Part shown: piece by piece, positions 9,775 through 17,293 of the stretch
Numbering within the stretch: the stretch's first letter is position 1
Layout: each line of letters starts with the position of its first letter
DNA from: Rhizobium sp. J15
GTDB taxonomy: Bacteria; Pseudomonadota; Alphaproteobacteria; Rhizobiales; Rhizobiaceae
Length of the DNA stretch: 61,436 nucleotides
Direction of reading: 5' to 3'
Assembly: GCF_002531825.1 (NCBI RefSeq)
Contig: NZ_NWSX01000034.1
Span: 1-61,436 of the forward strand
Position numbers and translations under genes: made by a program
Notes under the pieces: generated by a model
Told to the model about the DNA's origin: nothing
Database searches by the model: none
The model's input: the letters and a program-made list of their open reading frames with translations, nothing else

Positions 9775-11796
9775 TCAGGCGACCATGGCCTGCATGACGT
9801 CGGCCGGGTGCGCCGCCGACCATGAGAGGTCATTCCCTGCATTGATCACTGCATCGTCGGAACTCGACGGATCGTTGTCGTCGAGGAAGGCGATGACTTC
9901 GTTGGCGAGCCTGTCGCCGATCGATTGCGGCTGTGTCGTGTCATGCTCCACCAGCCCGCCTTGAATGAGGATGGCGTCCGAATAGAGCTGCCCTGCCAGG
10001 TAGGTCGTCTGGCCGAAACTGTCGTAGTCGACGATCTCGGCGATGTTGACGATCGCATTGCTGCCGGTGTCGATCGTAATCGTTGCATCGGGATTGTTGT
10101 GGAGAAGTGTCGACGCCGCCTGAGTGACGTCGTCGGAATCGCCGAGGATGCTGACCTGCTTAACAATCGTCATGTCATAGAGATTGCCGGTGATGTAGAG
10201 CACGTTGAGCCCGGCATATCCCTGGAAGTTGGCATCGAACGGCAACCCTTCCGGCATATTGGGATCGCGGTCCTCCATCGCCTTCTGCGTCTCGTACATG
10301 TAGTCGGGCATGACCTCGAACGGCTCTCCCGTCCCGACATTGTGGATCGAGGCGAAATTCCAGATGAGGTTGTTGCCCGTCTGTATGTCGGCGCCGGGAT
10401 CGAGGTCGTCCTCCGCCCGCACCCAGTCATTGTCGTAAAGCAGCGAGATCTGCGTGATGCTGTTGATGTCGAGCACATTGCCGCCGATGATCACCAGATC
10501 ATATTGCAGGCCCATCTGGAAAAAGGAGGAGAAGTTGATCGCGGTATTGCCGCCGGTCAGAACCGTGGCTTCCGACCCGGAGGTGGTGACTGTCATCGTA
10601 TCGTTGTCGGTGACGAACTGATATTGCTCGATCCACTGCACGAAGGAGACGTCGCCCTCGATGACGCTGACGCGCCAGCTGTTCGGGAAGGTCGGATCGG
10701 CAGGATCGGGCACGGCATGGATCGACGGTTCGAAGGTACTCTGTTCGAAGACGGCGATATTCTTGGCGATCGTTCCCGCTTCGTCGGCCGAATGGCCGGA
10801 TGAGCGCAGCGCCGCGTCGATCTCGTCGTTGTCGGTGTAGACGAAGGCCTGGGAGACCGCGTCGATCTGGTGATAGTTGCCCATCACCGCAGATACTGAA
10901 GCAATGACGCCGGTATTGATGACCGAGGCGATGTTGACGACGACGTTCGCGCCGGCCGTCACCTCAAGGCTGTTGCCGGCAGGATCGTTCTGCTCGACGG
11001 ACGAATTGCTGTCGTCGGGCTCCTCCTCGGGCTTGGCGAGACCGCGGTCGGGCAAGAAATCTTCGAGGACGGGTATTTCGGTCTCGATCTTGCCGTTGAT
11101 GTAGACGGCGCCGTTGACCTCGGGATCGACGGTGACGAAATCATGCGTCGCGTCCGTATCGAGCGAGGTCACGTCGCTGTTCTTGGCATTCTGAATATAA
11201 GTTTGGAGATCCTCGGCGATCTTCAGAGCGCCCTCATAGGTATCGGTCCGGTGAAGACTCGCAAAAGGCGTGAAGATTTCGGCCTCGCTGCTGAAATCCG
11301 CAAGCCGCTCGATGACGAAACTGGTGTCTCGCGCAGCATGGACGCCGTCGGTCATGTCGAGATAGTCGTCATCGTAAAGCACGTTGACCTGCAGGACATG
11401 GCTGATCGACGAGCCAGGCCCGGCATGGACGGTCAGCTCCGGCTCTTCGGACAGCTCGATATCGTCGGGCGAGCCGAAATGCGGTAAGGGAATATCCTTC
11501 GCGGCAATCGCCGCCAGCTTCTCGAGGCTCTCTTCGAAGACGCGGCCCCCATGGCGCGAGGGGCTAAAATCGACATCGTAGCTGCCGCTCTTATAGGCGA
11601 TGCCGGGATCGTAATCCTTGAGCTGAAAAACCGAAGAGAAGGCAGTCGTAAAAGCTTCCTGATCCGGCAGAGCCGGCCCATCCACGTCGGGACCCTGTCC
11701 CTCGGCATGTTTGATACGCGCCCTCATCTCATCGGTGGTCATCTCGAAGAGACCGATGAAATGCGCAATGATCTCCGAAATCTTCTCGATATGCAT
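9775..11796 (-). CDS. Acidic repeat protein, probable type I secretion partner or substrate
   Basis: A 673-aa acidic protein with no signal peptide. It contains at least five degenerate copies of a module with the pattern (A/T)-G-x-N-x3-N-x-A/S followed 20-30 residues later by G-x2-Y/L-x4-I-x-Q and an Asp-rich turn. Examples are TGSNAIVNIAEIV near 592, TGNNLIWNFASI near 480, TGGNTAINFSSFF near 417 and AGANVVVNIASVI near 285. A sixth half-copy (NAGNDLSW) lies close to the C-terminus. Such Asn/Asp-rich beta repeats are common in proteins exported by type I systems, and the gene sits immediately upstream of the exporter on the same strand. I do not recognise a named family. Export as substrate is inference. 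Confidence 0.65.
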   Translation of the reverse strand: MHIEKISEIIAHFIGLFEMTTDEMRARIKHAEGQGPDVDGPALPDQEAFTTAFSSVFQLKDYDPGIAYKSGSYDVDFSPSRHGGRVFEESLEKLAAIAAKDIPLPHFGSPDDIELSEEPELTVHAGPGSSISHVLQVNVLYDDDYLDMTDGVHAARDTSFVIERLADFSSEAEIFTPFASLHRTDTYEGALKIAEDLQTYIQNAKNSDVTSLDTDATHDFVTVDPEVNGAVYINGKIETEIPVLEDFLPDRGLAKPEEEPDDSNSSVEQNDPAGNSLEVTAGANVVVNIASVINTGVIASVSAVMGNYHQIDAVSQAFVYTDNDEIDAALRSSGHSADEAGTIAKNIAVFEQSTFEPSIHAVPDPADPTFPNSWRVSVIEGDVSFVQWIEQYQFVTDNDTMTVTTSGSEATVLTGGNTAINFSSFFQMGLQYDLVIIGGNVLDINSITQISLLYDNDWVRAEDDLDPGADIQTGNNLIWNFASIHNVGTGEPFEVMPDYMYETQKAMEDRDPNMPEGLPFDANFQGYAGLNVLYITGNLYDMTIVKQVSILGDSDDVTQAASTLLHNNPDATITIDTGSNAIVNIAEIVDYDSFGQTTYLAGQLYSDAILIQGGLVEHDTTQPQSIGDRLANEVIAFLDDNDPSSSDDAVINAGNDLSWSAAHPADVMQAMVA

Positions 11797-11940
11797 GGTT
11801 CGGCCCTCCCATTCGCGATGACGATCGGCCTTGGGGCGCCTCCTCGCGGGAGCCGCGGTGTGGTCGTCAAAACGTTCTCAAGCAGTCAAGCTGCACCGGC
11901 TGGAGCCGGTGCAGCTGGTCTTGGTCTTTGGAGGTCAATG

Positions 11941-12873
11941 TCAGGTGCCGGTATCTTCGCCGACGTCGGAGACATGAGAATTGCCGCCGATGACGCTGGA
12001 GTCGACCGTATTGCTGAGCAGGTTCGCACCCTGAACGAACTCGAGGTGGAAGCCGGAATTGGCAAGGATTGCCGAAGCATCGGCTGCGCTCGAGCCGCTG
12101 GCGTCGTCGCCGGCCTTGAGATCCCAGCCCCTGCCGTCCATCTCCATGCCTTCTGCGCTGTCGGCGGTGCCGCCATTGGAATTCAGATTGTTATTGGCTC
12201 CGGCGTTGTCCATCCTGACATTCCAGGCGTCGTCCTGGTCGGCCAGATGGTTGGCCTGTACGGCGCTGAAGCCGCTGTCGTTGCCTGCACCGCCGAGCGA
12301 GTTGTTGAGGATGCTGTCGACGTCCAGGGTGAAGGAGAAATCGTCGCCGAGGTTGAAGGTAAGATCGCCTCCGGCAATGCCGAGATTGTCGAAGTCCTTG
12401 ACGTCTTCGAGAACGGCAAAGTCCGTGTCCGTCTTGTTGAAGCTGTCGGATGTGTTGTAGCTGTCGGTGACCGTCTTGGTGTCCGTATCCGTGATGGTCT
12501 TGGTATCGGTATCCGTGATTGTCTTGGTGTCGGTATCCGTTATCGTCTTGGTATCGGTGTCCGTGATCGTCTTCGTGTCGGTGTCCGTGATGGTCTTCGT
12601 GTCTGTGTCGGTGATCGTCTTGGTGTCGTCGTCGCTGTCGTAGCTCCAGTCGTAGTCGTTGTCGCGGTTGTCACCGTTGTTGGCGGAAATTTCGGCTTTC
12701 ACATCGACGTCGACGCTGTTGTCCTGGCTGTTGTCCTGATTGTCGCGGTTGTCGCCATTGGCAACGCCGACATAGCCGGTCGCTCCGTCGTCGACTTCCG
12801 TGGAATTGACGGCGCTGTTGGCAAAGCCGTCGGCGAGCGCGCCGATCTTGTCATGCTTGTACACGTCAGACAT
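11941..12873 (-). CDS. Acidic tandem-octapeptide protein, candidate type I secretion substrate
   Basis: A 310-aa, strongly acidic, cysteine-free protein without a signal peptide. Residues 40-75 hold DNRDNQDNSQDN-type Asn/Asp repeats. Residues 84-139 are seven consecutive copies of the octapeptide TKTITDTD, the last degenerated to TKTVTDSY. The C-terminal 150 residues are rich in Gly, Asn, Asp, Ala and Ser, like the uncleaved C-terminal signals of RTX-type exported proteins, though no canonical GGxGxD nonapeptide is present. It is first in the order repeat protein, 673-aa protein, exporter, adaptor, with 144 bases before the next gene. It is probably a surface or biofilm matrix protein; function is inferred from context only. 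Confidence 0.65.
   Translation of the reverse strand: MSDVYKHDKIGALADGFANSAVNSTEVDDGATGYVGVANGDNRDNQDNSQDNSVDVDVKAEISANNGDNRDNDYDWSYDSDDDTKTITDTDTKTITDTDTKTITDTDTKTITDTDTKTITDTDTKTITDTDTKTVTDSYNTSDSFNKTDTDFAVLEDVKDFDNLGIAGGDLTFNLGDDFSFTLDVDSILNNSLGGAGNDSGFSAVQANHLADQDDAWNVRMDNAGANNNLNSNGGTADSAEGMEMDGRGWDLKAGDDASGSSAADASAILANSGFHLEFVQGANLLSNTVDSSVIGGNSHVSDVGEDTGT
12457..12624 (-). repeat. Seven tandem 24-bp coding repeats (octapeptide TKTITDTD)
   Basis: Seven 24-base units sit in frame inside the acidic protein gene. Third codon positions differ between units (for example ATC/ATT/ACC alternatives) while the peptide is almost invariant. The array is therefore maintained by protein-level selection or is old, not a fresh slippage product. 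Confidence 0.9.
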
Positions 12874-13710
12874 TGCAGTTCTCCAGAAAAACCGGAGCAG
12901 CTTTTCGAAATCCCTCTCATCTCAAATGGGATTTTGCTCGCGCTCGCTCCGATACGGTTAAAATCGGCAGATGGAGTCGATACTAATCATCTGCGGTTTT
13001 CATCGCGGTTTGTTGATTAAATCGGCATTAGGAACATACGTACTCAGTACAATGCCGCACATATCCAGTCCCACATCCAAGAGCGGATATGGAATTTTCA
13101 TGCTTACTTTTTGTTGACTTCCCTCAGAGAAGGCCGGGTACGAAAAAACACATGACGATACCTGGCTCTTCCATGTCGCCACTTGGAGACGGTCACAGAT
13201 TGCTGGAAAAACTACGGTTTCGATAGATATCAATTCGGGCTAAGGCGGCCCTATAGTGCCTGATGATCCAGTCGTCCTTCAGCCGCCCGGAGGCCGTTCC
13301 TTGATGAGCCGGGAGTACTTTGAACCGAGAAGAACCCGGAGTTGTAGCGGTCGTGGCCCGGACGAAGAACGATCTCGAGCGCTTCTGTCTTGATTTGAAT
13401 CTCGTCCGATATGACGGAATCATGACGAAATGTACTGAAATATTACATCCTGCCGATTACTCTTTAAGAGGGTTGTATGTAACCATAAAGTATTCGTTCT
13501 AGTAGAAATGCAACCGATGCATTGTATTTCGTCGTTTTCACTCCCAAAAACTAATTATTTTGGGCCATTTCCTTCCTTCTCAATCCGTATTAACATAATT
13601 AAGAAATGTCTAAAAAATAAGGCGGTGACGTCCGGGTCTGACATTTCATAATATTGAGTACCCGCCATCGCTGCACGTCTGAGTAAAGTGTAACGCTAGG
13701 GGAGGCGTAT
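12874..13710. other. Intergenic region between divergent secretion locus and LuxR regulator
   Basis: This 837-base AT-rich stretch lies between two divergently transcribed genes and should hold both promoters. I found no convincing gene: the short ORFs here have no ribosome sites and no protein-like composition. A 7-bp inverted repeat (CCCAAAA / TTTTGGG, 13543-13564) lies about 150 bases before the regulator start. The size suggests complex regulation or decayed sequence. Confidence 0.6.
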
Positions 13711-14493
13711 ATGTTCATGACAGGCTCAGGAATCGAGAATGCGGACCAGGGGAGGAAGTTGGGTCCCTCAGGAGATACTATCGCAGTGGTCGCCAAAGCA
13801 GATCTGTTTTCAGAATGCATGGTAGAAGCACTGGCAAAGAAATTTCCGAACTGTGAAGTGGCAAGCATATCGAGTACAAAACCGGTGCTGGAAAAAGATA
13901 CCAGTGATATGAAGCTGGTTTTATTCTACCATATACCCGGTCCCGAGCTGCACGAAGCGCTGCAGGCCGTCCGCGAAAACCACCCGGAAACCTCGATCGG
14001 TCTCGTCGTCGAAGCAATCGATATGCTCGAACCCTATGTCAGCCGGCTGGTTGAAGCAAGGATCATCGACGGCGTGCTGCCGCTCAATCTGCGGCTCGAT
14101 GTCTTCATGGCCGCAGTGGATCTCTTGATGAAGGGCGGCGAGCATTTTCCGTCAGCGCTTCTCAATCGCCTGACCAACAAGAATGCTCAGCTGGAGCCTT
14201 CTCTGTATCAGACGAAATCGGTCGATGCGGCGCGCAGCAATGCGCTCAAGCTGCGGCGCGACAGCATCTCCGCTTTGACGACCCGGGAAGTTCAGATCCT
14301 GGATCTCATATGCAAGGGAACCCAGAACAAGATCATCGCCGACAAGCTGCACCTTTCGGAAAACACCGTGAAGGTTCACGTCCGCAACATCTATAAGAAG
14401 ATGAACGTTCGCAACCGCACGGAGGCAGCTTCCCGCTTCTTCAACGAGCATCCCGTCGGCGAAGACGACATGTCGGCCCGCTGGCGCAATTGA
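13711..14493 (+). CDS. LuxR/NarL-type transcriptional regulator with a degenerate receiver domain
   Basis: A 260-aa DNA-binding protein. The C-terminal GerE/LuxR helix-turn-helix is at about 190-248 (LTTREVQILDLICKGTQNK, then LSENTVKVHVRNIYKKM). The N-terminal 130 residues have a receiver-like alternation of strands and helices. The strand that should carry the phospho-acceptor Asp reads KLVLFYHIPG, so the Asp appears to be missing and phosphorylation control is unlikely. The start is supported by GGGGAGG five bases upstream. It is divergent from the type I secretion locus and precedes the polysaccharide operon on the same strand, so either may be its target. Confidence 0.85.
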   Translation: MFMTGSGIENADQGRKLGPSGDTIAVVAKADLFSECMVEALAKKFPNCEVASISSTKPVLEKDTSDMKLVLFYHIPGPELHEALQAVRENHPETSIGLVVEAIDMLEPYVSRLVEARIIDGVLPLNLRLDVFMAAVDLLMKGGEHFPSALLNRLTNKNAQLEPSLYQTKSVDAARSNALKLRRDSISALTTREVQILDLICKGTQNKIIADKLHLSENTVKVHVRNIYKKMNVRNRTEAASRFFNEHPVGEDDMSARWRN

Positions 14494-14609
14494 TGCAACG
14501 CCTGGCAGCGCCGCATGCTTTCCGGCGGCGCAAGAGATGCTGAGGCATCTCCAGCCGTTGCATGGACCGGTCCTTGGATCGAATCCGCTTTAAGGACCCT
14601 GCGGCAGGC

Positions 14610-14918
14610 TCAGATCGAAGGACGCGCAAAGCAGCGCGACTTCTGTCCGAAGCCGCTTGGAGAACAGATATAGGGCGCGGAGCCGTGATAGGTGACGGCC
14701 GTAGCCGGGCGTGCGGCCCGGTTGGCGGGATAGGCATAGGCCTTCGTCACGCGCGGCGCTTCGGCCACCACGATCGCCTTTTTCGCGACCACGGCGACAT
14801 CGTCGTTGACGGCCGAGCATGACATCGGTCCGATCGCAAGAAGGGCCGTTCCCCACACGCACACCGCCAAGCGGAGGCGCCGGCTTTTCAGTCGCGCTTC
14901 ATCCTGATTTTTCAACAT
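14610..14918 (-). CDS. Small exported protein, hypothetical
   Basis: A 102-aa protein starting at MLKNQDEA, chosen because GAGGGGA lies six bases before the ATG at 14918. A basic stretch (RLKSRRLR) is followed by a hydrophobic segment (LAVCVWGTALLAIGPMSCS), which is a signal peptide with a possible but imperfect lipobox ending at the Cys near residue 34. The C-terminus has the motif YICSPSGFGQKSRCF with two cysteines, a pattern I associate with small exported proteins of Rhizobiaceae. No function is known to me. It sits alone, on the opposite strand to its neighbours. Confidence 0.6.
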   Translation of the reverse strand: MLKNQDEARLKSRRLRLAVCVWGTALLAIGPMSCSAVNDDVAVVAKKAIVVAEAPRVTKAYAYPANRAARPATAVTYHGSAPYICSPSGFGQKSRCFARPSI

Positions 14919-15285
14919 GGCAAATCCCCTCGCACATGGCGCTTCCGGATGCAAGACCGGCCGCCCCCTCACGCTCCTTCGTATCTTAGCTTCATTGAGT
15001 GAAGCTGGAGATGAGGCTGGAAGACCTTATAGCAGAAGATGGTTCGGAATGATTAATCATTTGTTACTTTTAAGAATAGTTGCGTAATTATTTTGGATAC
15101 TTGTAATTTTTAAAGTTGACCGCGGCGGCAAACGTCTTATCATTTTAATAGTAAATCAGTTATCCGAAGAATAACTCAAAAGTTATTCATTTTTGGATAG
15201 TCAGTAAAATGAATATCCAGGGCGGATAAGGGAGATATGAGTGCATAACAAATCAAAAGACTAAATACATGGGAAGGAGTTTGTA
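14919..15285. other. AT-rich promoter region of the polysaccharide operon
   Basis: The 367 bases between the small exported gene and the uxs-like gene have no coding potential that I can see. The region is strongly AT-rich from 15040 on and holds the nested inverted repeats listed separately. Confidence 0.6.
15161..15228 (+). promoter_or_regulatory. Nested inverted repeats with TATCC/GGATA ends upstream of the uxs-like gene
   Basis: A perfect 7-bp inverted repeat GAATAAC / GTTATTC (15169-15175 and 15182-15188) is enclosed by TATCC (15161) and GGATA (15195-15199). A second TATCC-N5-GGATA pair follows at 15214-15228. Both lie 58-125 bases before the start at 15286, where an activator or repressor site is expected. 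Which protein binds is unknown; the LuxR-type regulator is a candidate. Confidence 0.45.
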
Positions 15286-16308
15286 ATGCGTAGTTTCGTT
15301 CCCAGCGAAGGCTATTCTGAAATATCGAAGGTATCGGCGCTGCAGGGGGTGCGTACGGTGCTTGTAAATGGCGGGGCCGGCTTCCTCGGTTCACACCTCT
15401 GCGAGAGACTTCTGCACCGCGGCCACCGCGTCATATGCCTCGACAATTTTTCCACCGGCCGTCGTTCGAACGTCGCTCATCTTCTGTCGAACGCCCGCTT
15501 CCACATCGTCGATCACGACGTTCGCCAGCCCTTCGATATCGAAGCGTCGCTCATCTTCAACTTCGCTTCTCCTGCCTCCCCGCCCGATTATCAGCGGGAT
15601 CCGGTCGGCACGCTGCTCACCAATGTGCTCGGTGCCGTCAACACCCTGGATTGCGCGCGCAAGGCCGGCGCGACGGTCGTTCAATCGTCGACCTCCGAGG
15701 TCTATGGCGACCCGAACCAAAGCCCCCAGCGCGAATCCTATTGCGGCAACGTCAATCCGATCGGGCCGCGCGGCTGCTACGATGAAGGCAAGCGCAGCGC
15801 CGAAACCCTGTTTTTCGATTATCACAGGACCTACGGCGTCGACATCAAGGTCGGCCGCATCTTCAACACCTATGGGCCGCGCATGCGTCTGGATGACGGC
15901 CGGGTGGTCTCCAACTTCATCGTCCAGGCCCTGCGCAATGACGACCTGACGATCTATGGCGATGGCGAGCAGACCCGCTCCTTCTGCTATGTCGACGATC
16001 TCGTCGAAGGTTTCCTTCGGTTTTCGGCCGCCGGCAGCGCATGCATCGGCCCGATCAATCTCGGCAATCCGCTCGAGATCACCGTTCGCCGGCTGGCGGA
16101 AATCATCCTGGAGCTGACGAATTCGCGCTCGAGGATCGTTCACCTGCCGAGGGTCACCGACGATCCGCGCCAGCGGCGGCCGGATATTTCCAAGGCCATG
16201 ACCGAACTGGACTGGCAGCCCCTGGTCGGTCTCGAAACCGGCCTGGCGCGCACCGTCGATTATTTCGACGGCGTGCTTGCCGGCGAGGAAAAGGCGGAGG
16301 CGATATGA
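15286..16308 (+). CDS. UDP-glucuronate decarboxylase (UDP-xylose synthase), SDR family
   Basis: A 340-aa cytoplasmic enzyme of the extended SDR family. The NAD-binding motif is GGAGFLGSH near residue 25. The catalytic serine region is SSTSEVYGDP, and the YxxxK pair lies in CYDEGKRSAE. The sequence IGPRGCYDEGKR followed by RIFNTYGPRM is characteristic of UDP-xylose synthases, which oxidise and decarboxylate UDP-glucuronate to UDP-xylose. GGGAAGGAG precedes the ATG. It is first in an operon whose next gene starts one base after its stop. By order it corresponds to uxs1 of the Sinorhizobium meliloti arabinose-polysaccharide cluster; that assignment is from memory and context. Confidence 0.88.
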   Translation: MRSFVPSEGYSEISKVSALQGVRTVLVNGGAGFLGSHLCERLLHRGHRVICLDNFSTGRRSNVAHLLSNARFHIVDHDVRQPFDIEASLIFNFASPASPPDYQRDPVGTLLTNVLGAVNTLDCARKAGATVVQSSTSEVYGDPNQSPQRESYCGNVNPIGPRGCYDEGKRSAETLFFDYHRTYGVDIKVGRIFNTYGPRMRLDDGRVVSNFIVQALRNDDLTIYGDGEQTRSFCYVDDLVEGFLRFSAAGSACIGPINLGNPLEITVRRLAEIILELTNSRSRIVHLPRVTDDPRQRRPDISKAMTELDWQPLVGLETGLARTVDYFDGVLAGEEKAEAI

Positions 16309-16309
16309 G

Positions 16310-17293
16310 ATGCCCCGCTACATTCTGGTTACCGGCGGCGCCGGTTTCATAGGCAGTCATATCTGCAAAGCATTGTCGCGCGCCGGCATGGTGCCGGTTA
16401 CCTACGACAATCTCTCGACGGGGCATGCCGACAGCGTCCGCTGGGGCCCGCTCATTCGGGGTGAACTCGCCGATGCCGCCGCGCTGCGGCGGACGATGAC
16501 GGAATTTTCCCCGGACTGCGTCATTCATTGCGGTGCCAATGCCTATGTCGGCGAATCCGTCGACATGCCGAGGAAATATTACCGCAACAATGTCGTCGGC
16601 AGCCTCACGCTGCTCGAGGCCTGCCTCGATCAGGATATCGACCGGATCGTCTTTTCGAGCAGCTGCGCCACCTACGGCGTTCCCGAGACGCTGCCGATAT
16701 GCGAGGAAAGCCTTCAGCATCCGGTCAATCCCTATGGGCGCACCAAGCTGATCTTCGAGATGGCGCTCGAGGACTTCGCCGCCGCCTATGGCATCCGCTT
16801 TGCGGCGCTGCGTTATTTCAATGCGGCCGGAGCCGATCCCGACGGCGAGCTCGCCGAGCGTCATTTCCCGGAGACCCATCTCATTCCTCGCGCCCTTCTC
16901 GCTGCCGCCGGCAAGCTCGAAAGACTCGATATCTTCGGCACCGACTATGCGACCGAGGACGGAACCTGTGTCCGCGACTATGTCCATGTCAGCGATCTCG
17001 CGCAGGCGCATCTTGCCGCTGTCAATCATCTGATGGCGGGCGGCGGCTCGCTCAGCCTCAATCTCGGCTCCGGCCGCGGCACCTCGGTCCGTGAAATTCT
17101 CGAAGCGATCCACCGCACGACCGGCCGGGAAGTTCCCGTCCGTTATCGCTCGCGCCGCATCGGCGATCCGCCGATCCTCTTTGCCAATACCGCAAGGGCA
17201 CAGATGGAACTCGGCTTCACCCCGGCCCTTTCGGATATCGATACGATCATCCGCACCGCCGGCCCCACCTTCGGACTGGAGGTGACGGCATGA
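16310..17293 (+). CDS. UDP-sugar 4-epimerase (GalE-like; probable UDP-xylose 4-epimerase)
   Basis: A 327-aa SDR enzyme with GGAGFIGSH at residue 10, SSSCATYG, the YGRTK catalytic pair and RYFNAAGADPDGE, all typical of GalE. Translation starts at 16310 (MPRYIL), one base after the upstream stop in the arrangement TGAGATG. Next to a UDP-xylose synthase, the likely reaction is UDP-xylose to UDP-L-arabinose, as for Uxe of S. meliloti, possibly together with UDP-glucose/UDP-galactose. The sequence alone cannot tell which substrate is preferred. The glycosyltransferase gene overlaps it by 4 bases. Confidence 0.88.
   Translation: MPRYILVTGGAGFIGSHICKALSRAGMVPVTYDNLSTGHADSVRWGPLIRGELADAAALRRTMTEFSPDCVIHCGANAYVGESVDMPRKYYRNNVVGSLTLLEACLDQDIDRIVFSSSCATYGVPETLPICEESLQHPVNPYGRTKLIFEMALEDFAAAYGIRFAALRYFNAAGADPDGELAERHFPETHLIPRALLAAAGKLERLDIFGTDYATEDGTCVRDYVHVSDLAQAHLAAVNHLMAGGGSLSLNLGSGRGTSVREILEAIHRTTGREVPVRYRSRRIGDPPILFANTARAQMELGFTPALSDIDTIIRTAGPTFGLEVTA

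Noticed and set aside
12457..12624. Tandem 24-bp repeats as a possible CRISPR array
   Set aside because: Units are contiguous without spacers and encode a repeated octapeptide in frame; no cas genes nearby.
13000..13423. Short minus-strand frames of 76-77 codons in the 837-base intergenic region
   Set aside because: No ribosome sites, no protein-like pattern, and mutual overlap.
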